Of a DNA stretch of 64,000 nucleotides, positions 49,366 through 63,900 are shown one piece after another. The notes under the pieces were generated by a model, which saw nothing but the letters and a program-made list of their open reading frames with translations, had not been told where the DNA came from and ran no database searches. The DNA is from Tethya wilhelma (Eukaryota; Porifera; Demospongiae; Tethyida; Tethyidae). Position numbers and translations under genes: made by a program. The stretch spans positions 3,589,249-3,653,248 of the forward strand of contig CAXIPT010000001.1 in NCBI GenBank assembly GCA_964030475.1, written 5' to 3'. Each line of letters begins with the position of its first letter. Within the stretch, counting starts at the first letter, position 1.

Positions 49366-49755
49366 TCAGGAGGAGAAAAGGGCCGTAGGGTTTGTATTTT
49401 GGTCTTGAACAGAACTTTGTTTAGGACCTTTCTTGTGAAACAAATTGCGAATTTTGTGTCCAATTTCACTAAAAATTGATTGTTCATCACTAGACATGTC
49501 CATTCCTTGACTGCGTGCTGAAACTAATCTTTGAATAACTTTTGCCAACTTGCTCAGACGTTCTTCTTTTGGCACTGTTTTCAAAAATTTATCGATAAAC
49601 TTAGAATGTCTCCTTGCTTGCTTTTCTTGATGATGCCCTTCATTGAACTGCTCAGACTGCAACAAAGCATTCTGTGCATGTGAAGGTATTTTCTTAGAGT
49701 CCACAATAACAGTCAAAGTTACAAGTATACACACAAGGAAAAGGTTCCTATCCAT
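49366..49755 (-). CDS. Gene 8: small secreted basic protein (block B)
   Basis: An intronless 129-residue frame starting MDRNLFLVCILVTLTVIVDS, a clean signal peptide. The mature part is Lys/Arg/His-rich and helical (RRHSKFIDKFLKTVPKEERL, SKLAKVIQRLVSARSQG), then an acidic turn and IGHKIRNLFHKKGPKQSS, a short cationic amphipathic stretch, with a neutral NTNPTALFSS end. Unlike its neighbours it has no long Asp/Glu run and no Cys in the mature part. The family is unrecognised. The signal peptide and position in the cluster make a secreted product likely. Confidence 0.6.
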   Translation of the reverse strand: MDRNLFLVCILVTLTVIVDSKKIPSHAQNALLQSEQFNEGHHQEKQARRHSKFIDKFLKTVPKEERLSKLAKVIQRLVSARSQGMDMSSDEQSIFSEIGHKIRNLFHKKGPKQSSVQDQNTNPTALFSS

Positions 49756-50532
49756 TGCGATACTTACTGATATGACCTCTCACTGTAACCTGCAGTGTTG
49801 ATGTAAATATGAAATTCAATATGAAAAAAACATGCATGTTTACTTTGACCTGACAGGAACAATGATGAGTAAATGTATACCTTCCTTTAAATGTTATAAG
49901 ACGCTAACTAACTTGTAAATTGTATGGTTTAACTGTAGTGAATAAACTTCCTTCACTGAGTGATTCCCGATTTACAGTATTATGGCTTGTGGGATAGCTA
50001 TACTATCAATTCATCCTTAGCAACACACTGAAGGTTCCTGGAGTCAAAACTTAGGATGCACAATTATTACTAATGCTATGTACTGCATTATAAAATTATT
50101 GTTTACGTTATGGAAGGGTTTCACTTGTGGCAACAAGTTACTATCACCAGTTGATTTCCTTCTCCTCCCATAAATAGACCTCTTATATCACCACCCACAC
50201 TCTTTTGGGGTATTTCCTCAACCTTTACCACAAATTAATGTTATTACTGATTCTCAATAGCCAGCCACTATTATTATATGGTCCATTACAAAATTATTTG
50301 AGTGAGTATGAGTATAAAGAATTTTAAATGCACCGTGTATGCCACCCACAGGGTCATAATTAAGGATGAATGTTGTGTCCTCTGACAGCTGGTAAAGTAA
50401 AACAAGTATCTTGGAAAGGTCTCTGTGGCAGGATGGAGGACCATTGGAGGCAACAGTTGAATAGTTTGTGGGATGGTGTATTATGTATAAATTATATTGT
50501 TCTGTCTATAGACTTTTTAAGGGCTGGATGAC
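49756..50532. other. Divergent intergenic interval between genes 8 and 9
   Basis: Promoter region for both genes. It is partly duplicated at 45,081-45,700. No coding region. Confidence 0.4.
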
Positions 50533-50539
50533 TATAAAA
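50533..50539 (+). promoter_or_regulatory. TATA box of gene 9
   Basis: ACTATAAAAG, 81-87 bp upstream of ATG 50620. Confidence 0.7.
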
Positions 50540-50619
50540 GAGATTGTACTTGAGAAGCTAGCTCCAACCAGCCATCCAATCTTCTTTGGTAGCAGCCAAC
50601 TTTGGATCAATTTCAAAGT

Positions 50620-52167
50620 ATGAAGATCATTGCAGCAACTCTCTTCACTCTTGCCATTGCGGTTTGTCTTTCACAAGCCAAGCCCGCAGCAAAGAGCTTG
50701 GAAGACGATCTGCTGAGCAGTCTCATCAGTGTACAAGATCTCATTGATGAAGATGATGGTAAAGCGTTGAAACAGCAAAATGATGAGGACGAGGATGATG
50801 AAGATTATGATGATGAAGTTGCAGCTCAGTTCTGGGGATTTCTTGCTAGACATGCTGGTCGCCTAGCCTGCAAGCATCTCAACAGAAGACCTGAAGCTCT
50901 TGAGCAGCAAATCGATGACTGGCTTGACAAAGATGCAAAAATAATGGAAGAAGATGAAGATGAAGATGAAGAAGCTGAATACCAAAAATGGCGTTTTGGA
51001 CGAAAAATTAGAAAATTCTTCAAGAAGCACGGAAAAACAATCCGTAGAGTGGGACGTGGAGTGTGCAAAGCTGTAGGCTACCACAATGTCGAGGTACAGG
51101 ATTATGATGATTTGGACGATGATGAAGATGATGAAGCTGGAGTGCAATTCTGGAGATTTATTGCTAAACATGCTGGTCGCCTAGCCTGCAAGCATCTCAA
51201 CAAAAGACCTGAAGCACTTGAGCAGCAAATCGATGACTGGCTCAACAAAGATGCAAAAATGATGGAAGAAGATGAAGATGACAGTGAAAAGGTTGAATTC
51301 CAAAGATGGCGTTTTGGACGAAAGATTCGGAATTTCTTCAAGAAACACGGAAAAATAATCCGTAGGGTAGGACGTGGAGTGTGCAGAGCTGTAGGCTACC
51401 ACAATGTTGAGGAGCAAGATGATGATGATGATTCAACTTCTCTTGTAGTGAAACTCCAGCAGATTGCAGATGATTATGATGGCAAGGCACTCAAACAACA
51501 AGACGATGATGAGGATGAAGATGATGAAGATGATGAAGATGATGAAGTTGCAGCTCAGTTCTGGGGATTTCTTGCTAGACATGCTGGTCGCCTAGCTTGC
51601 AAGCATCTCAACAGAAGACCTGAAGCTCTTGAGCAGCAAATTGATGACTGGCTTGACAAAGATGCAAAAATAATGGAAGAAGATGAAGATGAAGATGAAG
51701 ATGATGATGATGAGGCTGAATACCAGAGGTGGCGTTTTGGACGAAGGTTAAAGAAATTCTTCAAGAAAGCTGGAAAGGCAATCCGGAGGGTAGGACGTGG
51801 AGTGTGCAGAGCTATCCACCACAATGTGGAGGAACAGGACTATGATTATGACGAGCCTTCATATGCTGTTCAGCTTCAGCAAGATGATCCCGAAGAAGCT
51901 GAATCTCAACGTTTCTGGAGGTTCTTTGGAAAACATGCTGGCCGCCTTGCTTGCAGGTATCTCAGAGCCAAGCCTGGGGTCCTAGAACAGAGCGTCGATG
52001 TTTGGCTCAAGAAGGATGCCCAGATTATGGAGGAGATAGACGATGAAGATGTTTACAATCAGAGATTCCGTTTCCCCAAACCAAACATCAAGTATTTCAT
52101 CAAGAAGCACGGACCCACCATACGCAAAATAGGCCGTGGAGTGTGCAAAGCTATCTACCATCAGTAG
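50620..52167 (+). CDS. Gene 9: secreted protein with four tandem acidic/helical/cationic modules
   Basis: An intronless 515-residue frame. ATG 50620 is chosen because it opens the signal peptide MKIIAATLFTLAIAVCLSQA; the codon at 50602 in the same frame is TTG. Four modules follow, beginning near residues 68, 174, 310 and 428. Each has a helical part (QFWGFLARHAGRLACKHLNR, RPEALEQQIDDWLDKDAK), an Asp/Glu run, and a cationic part beginning W-R-F-G-R-K-I (residues ~124, 230, 370, 481). The cationic part reads RKFFKKHGKTIRRVGRGVCK and ends AVGYHN or similar. Each module has exactly one Cys in each part, so intramodule disulfides are possible. The cationic parts look like linear antimicrobial peptides; the acidic runs would neutralise them before processing. 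Modules 1 and 3 are nearly identical in DNA. No known family is recognised. Confidence 0.75.
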   Translation: MKIIAATLFTLAIAVCLSQAKPAAKSLEDDLLSSLISVQDLIDEDDGKALKQQNDEDEDDEDYDDEVAAQFWGFLARHAGRLACKHLNRRPEALEQQIDDWLDKDAKIMEEDEDEDEEAEYQKWRFGRKIRKFFKKHGKTIRRVGRGVCKAVGYHNVEVQDYDDLDDDEDDEAGVQFWRFIAKHAGRLACKHLNKRPEALEQQIDDWLNKDAKMMEEDEDDSEKVEFQRWRFGRKIRNFFKKHGKIIRRVGRGVCRAVGYHNVEEQDDDDDSTSLVVKLQQIADDYDGKALKQQDDDEDEDDEDDEDDEVAAQFWGFLARHAGRLACKHLNRRPEALEQQIDDWLDKDAKIMEEDEDEDEDDDDEAEYQRWRFGRRLKKFFKKAGKAIRRVGRGVCRAIHHNVEEQDYDYDEPSYAVQLQQDDPEEAESQRFWRFFGKHAGRLACRYLRAKPGVLEQSVDVWLKKDAQIMEEIDDEDVYNQRFRFPKPNIKYFIKKHGPTIRKIGRGVCKAIYHQ

Positions 52168-52420
52168 AAAGTCAATCACCTTTACTAACAGTGAACTGCA
52201 ATAAGTATTGACACTGACATGTTAATAATCATTAGGCTGCTGTATTTTATCCATGTTCAAACACATTTTGCTTCTTAAGTTTCATTTGTGTAACACCAAA
52301 CAGTACACACATAATTCAAAATAAATATATCGTTGTGAATAATAGATGAAACTTGACCTATGAAACAGCGGCACTTTGGGTTCAAATATGCAGTACATTT
52401 TCATGTGTGCATGTAGTTAG

Positions 52421-53808
52421 CTAAGTCCAGGCATCAACTAGATACCTTCCACTTTCCTTCAGTTCTGTAAACACTTGGTTAGGATTTAGTTCTAAACCTA
52501 GTGTAACAGGAAAAAAATAGTAATTATGATCAATAGAATGAAGCTAAGCATGCCAACCTACAGCACTTTAAAGTGCATGAACTGAATACCTGGTTTATGA
52601 TCGATATACTTGGCAATGATGTCTGTTACTGCTCCTTGGACATCTTTGGACATGTTTTTAGCATCTCTGAAGGAAAAAAAAAAAAAAAAGAAGAGAGGCA
52701 AACTACAGCAGTGAAAAGAAACAAAATTGCCTTGAGTCAAATAATCCCTAATTCTAATTAATGCTCACCCACACACATATACAACAGCATTCTCCTCCAT
52801 GATCCACTGTGCCAGTTCCTCCCAGTGGAGTCTCATGTTCTCCTGTACATAGCGAGGAGGTGGGTCCTCTCCACCTGCTGGAGGAGTCCATCGCGAGAAA
52901 CACACATGACAGTGTGTCAAAATCCCAGAGGCTGTAAAACTCTCCATCTCATCTCTATCATATCATTACACGAACACAATCGTGATGGCTTAGCTACAAC
53001 GTACAATAAACAACACACCACATGCATTACACACTTGTACAAGAAGTCTCTGTCAGGATGTCGGCACCCAAAGAACAGCCAAGCTTTACCCATGAACAGT
53101 GGTTTGTCACCGTTGGAAGGGGACACTGCTCTTAGCCTATCACGGTGATGAAGAAATCCAATGAAAGGAGAGACACCCGTTCCAGGGCCTATCATTATGA
53201 TTGGTTGGTGTAGATCGTTGGGCAGGTGGAATGGATTGAGAATACGTGGAAATAATGGTACCTACACGTGTATCAATTAACCACAAATGCATTAGAAATC
53301 AAGACTCTGCCTACATGTATATACACGTGTATTTATAATTAACCATCAATCAAGGCCATTGTTAAGGCTACCAAGCAGACCCTCCCTTCACTTTGCACAT
53401 GCTGAGAAAAAAAGGCTTCTTTATTTGTCATGTGTGAAGTCAAGTAGCGTCTAGCTCAATAGACTAAACATCATTATAAATTATAGATTACTTTGAGGCC
53501 AGAAGGGGGAAACGATGAGGTGGTTCTGTCAAACCATCCCGTTGCTAGACCAAGTCTCTTTGTCCCTATTCTTCTTACATCCTGCCATCTTCTTGAGGGC
53601 AGCTGCTCAACATTGAAGGCAATTCTTAGCTTTTTTGTAAGTTCAAGTGGAGAACTGTCAGAGAATTTTAAACAGTATTAATTCTTGTCCTGTGCAGTTC
53701 AAGAGGCAATACCTACCTGGCAGCAGAGTAGTACCTTGGCTGTAGTCTTGGCAACAACTCTGGAGGGTGAATTATTTATGTAACATCCATTATTATTGAT
53801 TCTTTTTA

Positions 53809-53844
<36 letters not shown>

Positions 53845-56273
53845 TGTCTTACCTACAAGTCTTCCAAGTGGAGGCATACAAGACGGAAAGAAATGAAGCA
53901 CATCGAGAAAGTTTGTATACTGCACAGTAATTAACTCAGTGTAGTCTTTAGCTCCTATAAACAGAAGCAGAAAAATGAAATAAATATTTAATTTAAATCA
54001 TATTTAATGACTTCTCACCTTGTCTACTTGAAAGCTCGTGGAGTCTTCGAGCTTCAAGGGAATCAGAACAACAGGAAGCAAGAAAACACAACAGTGCCTG
54101 AGGAACGAAGCAAACAGGACATAGCAAGATGAGTGAGTAAACAATACCCAGACAGAACACATGTGTACACCAACCTTTTTTGGCACACATCTGATGTCAG
54201 CACAGTGGGTGAAGAAGTCCAGTACAGAACAGGGATTGGGAATGTGTTTGCCTACGATCGGATCTAGTTATAGAAGTAGAAGAGCAGCACTGTGACTGAG
54301 CAGTTTGAGGATCACTGCATCACACATCAACCAATAATAATGGCATACTTCTTTTCGTTGTCCCTGGTAGGATACTTAACCTCATTAGTTTGTGGAGCTC
54401 CAACGACAGCTGCAGCCTGCGAAACAAAGTTTATATCTTTATTGTTCTACACTTGTTTTATTAGCTAATAACCTCTCCACTAGCCATTGCACTTCTTCTG
54501 GATCATTTGGACATATGAAGCCAAATGCATCCCCAGGCTGATAGACCAGCTCAGGACAGTCCTACACAAGATACATAGCAGTATTATAATATTTTAGTTC
54601 TGATTGACATGGATCGCACATCGGCAACCAAACTCACCTCCAATGATATCTCCAGCTCTGTAGTCTTTTTCACTGATCCCTCTCGTGTTAAGATATGTGA
54701 ATTGACAATAGATGCTATGGAAACAGACGTCTTGAAACCATAAGTGACCTTATCGTATGGAAACTCTTCTTGGGCTGTCATCTATAGTGTAGAGAGTGTT
54801 GCATAATGATATGCAATCATGCAGCAGTAGCAAGTGACAGATGACACACGAAACAGACCTCCTCCATTTTGACATCAATGTATGGAGGTTGTACAGAGGG
54901 GAGAGTGAGGGAGACACTGGATAGGTGAGCAGATGGAGTCCGTAGATCATCACAGCTGCCCAAGTCATTAGACACAGTCAGTGTTTGTTTCACATCATTG
55001 GTCAAGCTCTCCATTGTGCCAACATTATCTCTATCTTCTTTAGTTCTGTCAGCCTCTAGAATTGGAGACACCTTCTCAACTTGAAGCTGATCCTCCTGCT
55101 GAGTGGCACCAGAGGAAGAGGAGGGGGCATGGTCACACTCTTCCTTGCTGCTCCCTGCATTGATCTTTACCAGCTGTTCACTTGGAGATGTGTCCACTTT
55201 GATGTGACCAGTATTTTCAACAACTTCTGAAGCGTTACCTGTCTTACCCTTGGCTTCAGAAACAGAGTCCTCAACAATCTCTCTCTGTTCACCCTTAGTA
55301 GCTGCTGTGAGATGACCAGTGGGTCTTTCCACACCACACCCACTGCTTAGAGTCTGAGATTTTGAAGCTAGAAGAGCTTCTAGAGGTTCCAACAGTCCAT
55401 CAATCCAAGGCTCAACAACAATCTCCAAACTATTACCAATAGAGATATAAAGGTAGAATGCTTGCATACTAGAGGCTAAAATACAAATACTGCAGGCAAA
55501 GAAAGATCGGAGGTGAATTTATGTAGCTTGTACACATTTGCCAAGGTTGATGCAGACAGAAATTAATGTCTCTGTATACCAATAGTTTCACTGTCACTGA
55601 GTGTAGAGACAGGGAGAATGTGGTGTTGGTATATAACTGTTATCTTAATGTAGTACATCATGTCTGACTCACCCCACTCCATCATCAGCAAACCCAGGAG
55701 GATAGAAGTGCACTGCACTGAGTTCCAAGAGTCTCTTATCCAGCATTTTACCCATGTTGCAAAAGTTTGTGTAATTTGAGTCACCCAAACCTAGAATAGG
55801 CACAAATTATGTTGTGTGATATATTTTCCATTCAAATTGTCAACCATGCAGTCGCAGTGGCTAGACTATACATAGTATATTAGTATTGTAATGTAGGACT
55901 AATATCTATGGGCCTACCAAGGAGGGCATACTGGCAGAGAGAGAGGTGGTCTTTGGGGACTGTCTTTCTCTTCAGTTTCCTCCAGAATTTGGAGATTGTT
56001 TCAGGTGGCTCTCCATCTCCTGTGGTACTCACTACAACCACAAACACAGGCTCTTTCTCCAAATTAAACTATTACAACAGAACATCTATGGACATGCTTC
56101 TGCAGAATCAAATTTGGAAGGTGCCATACCTTCTTTTCAGATTGGCTGAGGCAGTATAGATCGGGCTGGAGTCCTCTCTTGGTAGCTCTCTCGCATATTT
56201 CTTCAGCTATTGCCTTAGCCTGACCTGTTTGGGAGCCATAAAGCAACAGAAAACGTTTATTGGTTGTGGACAT
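52421..56273 (-). CDS. MTRR: Methionine synthase reductase
   Basis: The N-terminal flavodoxin domain starts at ATG 56273: [20 protein letters not shown] (FMN phosphate loop), [61 protein letters not shown] long Ser/Glu-rich linker follows (about 55,350-54,850), then the FAD domain ([19 protein letters not shown]), and the NADPH domain has [53 protein letters not shown] and a C-terminal [13 protein letters not shown] with the terminal aromatic. MTRR reductively reactivates cobalamin-dependent methionine synthase. The long linker and FLHHR wording separate it from NDOR1 and POR. An in-frame ATG at 56399 overlaps the LSM10 start and is less likely. Confidence 0.9.
53810..53842. repeat. (TTA)n microsatellite in an MTRR intron
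   Basis: About eleven TTA/ATT units in an intron of MTRR. Confidence 0.85.
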
Positions 56274-56397
56274 GACCAACCAGGTGGGCATTAAATATGA
56301 AAATGTTGACGTGGCAATAATTTGACAAGGAGACGATTCGACCCTTTCCCAATTAACTGTTTCACTTGCACCAAGCAACCAGTTGGTTTGACGGTTC
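56274..56397. promoter_or_regulatory. Bidirectional promoter, MTRR / LSM10
   Basis: 124 bp between divergent start codons; contains CTTTCCCAATTAA (CCAAT-like on the opposite strand) and TGACGTGGC (CRE-like). No TATA box. Confidence 0.45.
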
Positions 56398-57071
56398 ATG
56401 GCAACAAAAACAGAGAGGGTAAAAACTTGTCAGACATTGGCCTGTCTTCTCAAAGCTCTCTGTGGACAATCAACTACCATTGAACTGCGCAATGAGCTTG
56501 TTGTTGAAGGAAAGATATCAGATGTGGACAGCCACATGAAGTAGGAAGTAGGGCATGCATGAGTCATACTTGCATGATTCACTTTAATACTCCTGTTTAT
56601 TGATGCAGTGTTACAGTTGTGAATGCAACATTCAGAAAGTTAAACGTAAGAATTGACTCTTAATTTACTCTCTCTATGTCTACTACCCATGCACTTCTTT
56701 CAGTCATAATATCGCTATGTACTTTTAATAGGGTGAATCCACAAAATTTGATCAGATGTTCATCCTTGGCAATCAGATTAGATATGTCCACGTAAGTTTG
56801 CAAATTTATAATACAGTAGTGAACACACAGTATGTACATCGTCTATACTGCATTGCATTGTAAATCTTCTAATGTAAATGTACAGTTACCAGAAGACCTG
56901 GATGTGATGGCTGCCATCACCTCTCAAATCAGTGCTCTCCTTGATCATTCTAAGAAAGGAGAGTTCAAAAGGTCAAGAATGCAGCGGTCAAAACTGGACA
57001 AGCATCAGCAACAACTTGCAGCTGCCAGAGCTTTCAAGATGGGCAGGGGGAGAGGACGGGGACTGGTATAG
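56398..57071 (+). CDS. LSM10: U7 snRNA-associated Sm-like protein LSM10
   Basis: Four exons (56398-56540, 56609-56645, 56732-56791, 56886-57071) give 141 residues with matching phases. The Sm fold reads [20 protein letters not shown], then [11 protein letters not shown] (Sm1) and [18 protein letters not shown] (Sm2, with G-N-x-I-R-Y). A basic C-terminal tail follows ([10 protein letters not shown] ... [10 protein letters not shown]). LSM10 with LSM11 replaces SmD1/SmD2 in the U7 snRNP that processes replication-dependent histone mRNAs. The V-H-L-P-E-D segment after Sm2 and D-V-D-S-H-M-N favour LSM10 over SmD1. Convergent with MARS1, 137 bp apart. Confidence 0.88.
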
Positions 57072-57207
57072 CTACTATAGCACTCAGTATGTAGTTTTAA
57101 ATTAATATCTTCAATCACTGATTATATATTATTCAAAACCTCACATCATCTTATATACAATAAAATAAACATTCTAACACTTTAATATTTAGTTATAAAC
57201 TTTAATG

Positions 57208-60497
<3,290 letters not shown>

Positions 60498-60944
60498 TGT
60501 ATTTGGAGCGCACCGAATAAAACCACATGGAACACAAAAATTCTGCCACGTGTGCATATAATCATACATACTCAGTAACAAATGGGGGCGGGGCAGCATA
60601 GCAGGTGAGCCTGGTGGGAGAAATGGATTCAGAAAGGAGTACCCCATCCAAGAAGGACGAACATCCTGCACAGTAAGATTCACTTTGTCAATTTAGCTTA
60701 TTTGGTTTGTCAATTGGCAAAAATTAAGATATTTTTCCACATACCTCACAGCACAAACATGTTACATCACTTTGTTTACCCTTGTATCAGCAGCTGTGAA
60801 GTATTATCAAAGCAGACAAGCTGTGACGTGAACATATTTAATACCAGAACCAATTCAACACACACACTACACATGCACACACACTACACACATGACAGAG
60901 ATATAGAGCAGCAATATGAAGACCCATTCATGCTACGACCAGAG

Positions 60945-63900
60945 CAGAGGATGATGATGAGGAGTGTACCATTCTTTGTTTTGCCTACATATGAGAATAC
61001 ACCAAAGACTTCTCACATCAAGCCCAAGGTGGATACCCACAATCCCAGGCAAGTCACAACAGGGCCTCGAGAGACTGTAAACAACCAGGAAACCATCCAG
61101 CTGTTCATTTGATTTGCATTCGCAGGCCTCAACATACCATGCATGGAATTTGCACATGTTGCATGCAGATAACTTTCAATGTCATCACAACAATAAACTA
61201 CCATATTTATTATTGTGTAAAATGCTCAACGTATGACCTAATTCTACAGCTATGCACCAAGATCCAGTAGTGCTACACAGATACGTGTTTCCTCAAACAA
61301 GACAGACTATAGCCATATCAAGGCAAGGGTTGATGCCGGACGTCCAACATCTTCAAGCAAAGGTGTGCCAACAACATCAACACCAAAGAGAAAAGGAAGT
61401 GGTGATGAGGTATGCATGTAGCCATCATTCCATGGAGTTTGTTTGTTATTGTTGATGACATTGTCTAACAGCTATATACTCTCAGGGGGGTGATTTGAAA
61501 GGGAGTCTGTAGGCAAACAAATTAGCTACACGACCAGGATAACTTGACAATAGTTACTGATATGCTGCACAAGCCCGGAGGTCATGTAACCATTAGTTGT
61601 TTACAAGTTTGTGAAGAGTGTGCAATTTATTAATTTTAGCTTGTGTGTGTCCCATGCTGTGACTACATGTGTGAATGTGTGCCAGTTTTTTGTTATCCTT
61701 CCTTCTATGTTTGAAAACACAATCCATTAGCAGTATAGTTTACGACACCATGTGTGTTGTCATTGCACTCCAGCTCCTACAGCTTGTGCAAACACAGAAG
61801 ATGTGGTACATACAAAACACACACACACATCATTGTATGAGCCATTAAAGGCATGTAATCCAACATAGCCGTTCCACTAGCTCACAATGGAAAGACACAA
61901 GTGCAAATGTTACAGTGTATGTTCATGTAGATGGCAAGTAATTGGATCTCTGTATGTTTGTGATATAGAAGCCCGTCGTGTGTGGAATGTACAAGTGGCA
62001 AGGCCACCAGTTAGTATGAATAGATGTGTGTATTATCCTTCTATATATAGAACTGGATTCAGCACTTGCATGATAGACAAGCAATTTAACTATATTGAGT
62101 TATTGTGCATATTGAATTATGTTTTGGACCGCATAGCTACCCAAAAAGTGTGTATGGTATAGCATAACTGTAATATTTTTCAGACTGAGTACAGCTAGAG
62201 GTAGGTTAATCGTCAGTTTGAAATTTAAGAATGATATGTTTTGATCGTGCTGTTTTGATATGAGACTTAGGAGTGTATAAAGTTATTGTAAAGTATTATA
62301 TAGACTAAAGTGAGATCAGTCTGGTGCTATAGCTCTCAAAAATAACACTGTAGCTGTTCATTTCATAACAGCTGCTTTACAATGTAAACAAAGAGTCTAA
62401 GTATAAACAAATATTGATTTTCAATTACAGCTACAACATTCAAGAGTGAATAACCTGAGAAGGGACTGTAGAAGACCAAAGAGTGCAGGCTCTTTACAGC
62501 ACCCACAAAGAAACTTCCAGTTCACTGCTACAACCCAATTCCCACCAGCTGTGGTAAGTCAGGTCATAATAATCTGCATCCTTTGTTGCTCGTGTGATGC
62601 ATGTTTGGTGCATAGAAACAGTAAATGTACATGGGAATACAACCCACATGGGTATTGAGCCCTCTCCCATGATAATGACATTAGGGACTCAGACATTAGA
62701 GCACTAGCTATATCTCTTGTATTGTGTAATAATTACTTGTCTGCCAACAGCGAAAGCTGCCATCTTCTGAAAGAAAGTATAAGAACATTTCATCAAAAAT
62801 TGGATCACTGGACAACATTCACCACAGACCAGGTAAATAGATCTAGTATGGTAATTATAGTCATAACTATAGGTTTTGGTCAACTTGTGTAATGTGACCT
62901 ATAGTAGCGAGTAAGCAGAGTGACTCCCTGACTGTGCATGTAGAGTCTTTCAAACTGGCTTGCATTACATGGCTTCACAACAGGCTGTGGCGACTTCTCA
63001 AAACATGTGGCTTGCATTATCTTATCTGTGTATGCATATAGCGAAGGGAGATTCACAGGTGTCTTCCATACTTCCTGCATGCGGTATGCATTGCTCATGC
63101 ATGCACTACGATGAATTTGTCATCACAAAGCTATAAACTGGCAAAACTTTTTGAATAGGTGGTGGTACAGCTGCAATTAAAAAAGGAAGTCCAGACAGTG
63201 CTGCTAGACCTATTGCTCAAAAGGAAAGAAATCCAGTAAAGGTAAAGCAAAATACTTGTCATGCATGTTGTGTTGATAAAGTTCAGGATATGGCTGAAGT
63301 AGTCATAATAAAAAGTTCATAGTGTGATCTCTGCATAACTGCTAGGAATTTCCTCTCTTCCAGGAAAATTAAATGCTTAATTCTAAGGATAGGTAGAATA
63401 GGAAGTTGCATCAAAGTTCTTATAGTAGAGTCTGTAGAAAACCTGTCAGTAATTCAGTCCTATTCAAGTAAGCACATGATGCCTGTAGGTTACAATGACT
63501 TGTCTGTTATAGCAGCTAGAGTGCCCAAGAGTCTATAGTTGTTCAGGTTGAAGTAAAATCCAGATGATATTGACTGAAATTAGTAAACTCTGTTCAGATC
63601 TGTGTGGCACTATAACATAATTTTTTTGCTTCAGGTAGCAAAATCCAAAGTGACAAGGCCCTCTATAAAAGGAAAAGTGAAATCAAGAATTGATCAAAGT
63701 GATCCAAATCCTGCTCATAAATTGAGTCATTCACTTGAGGAGCTGACTATTCCTGAAGGTCAAACACTCAACCCAAGGTTTCAAGCCAGGAAGGGGCTAC
63801 CACAGCTCTCTTGTAGTATCCAGAAATCTCGTACTTTTGAATCAATCAGTCAGTTGCTCAAAGAAGAAGAGGCTGATTCTTCAATTTCTGATTCCCAGGC

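Noticed and set aside
50602..50620. Longer start for gene 9
   Set aside because: The codon at 50602 is TTG and would place charged residues before the signal peptide; ATG 50620 is better.
56274..56399. 42-residue N-terminal extension of MTRR from ATG 56399
   Set aside because: Overlaps the LSM10 start codon and has no counterpart in the family; ATG 56273 starts right at the flavodoxin domain.
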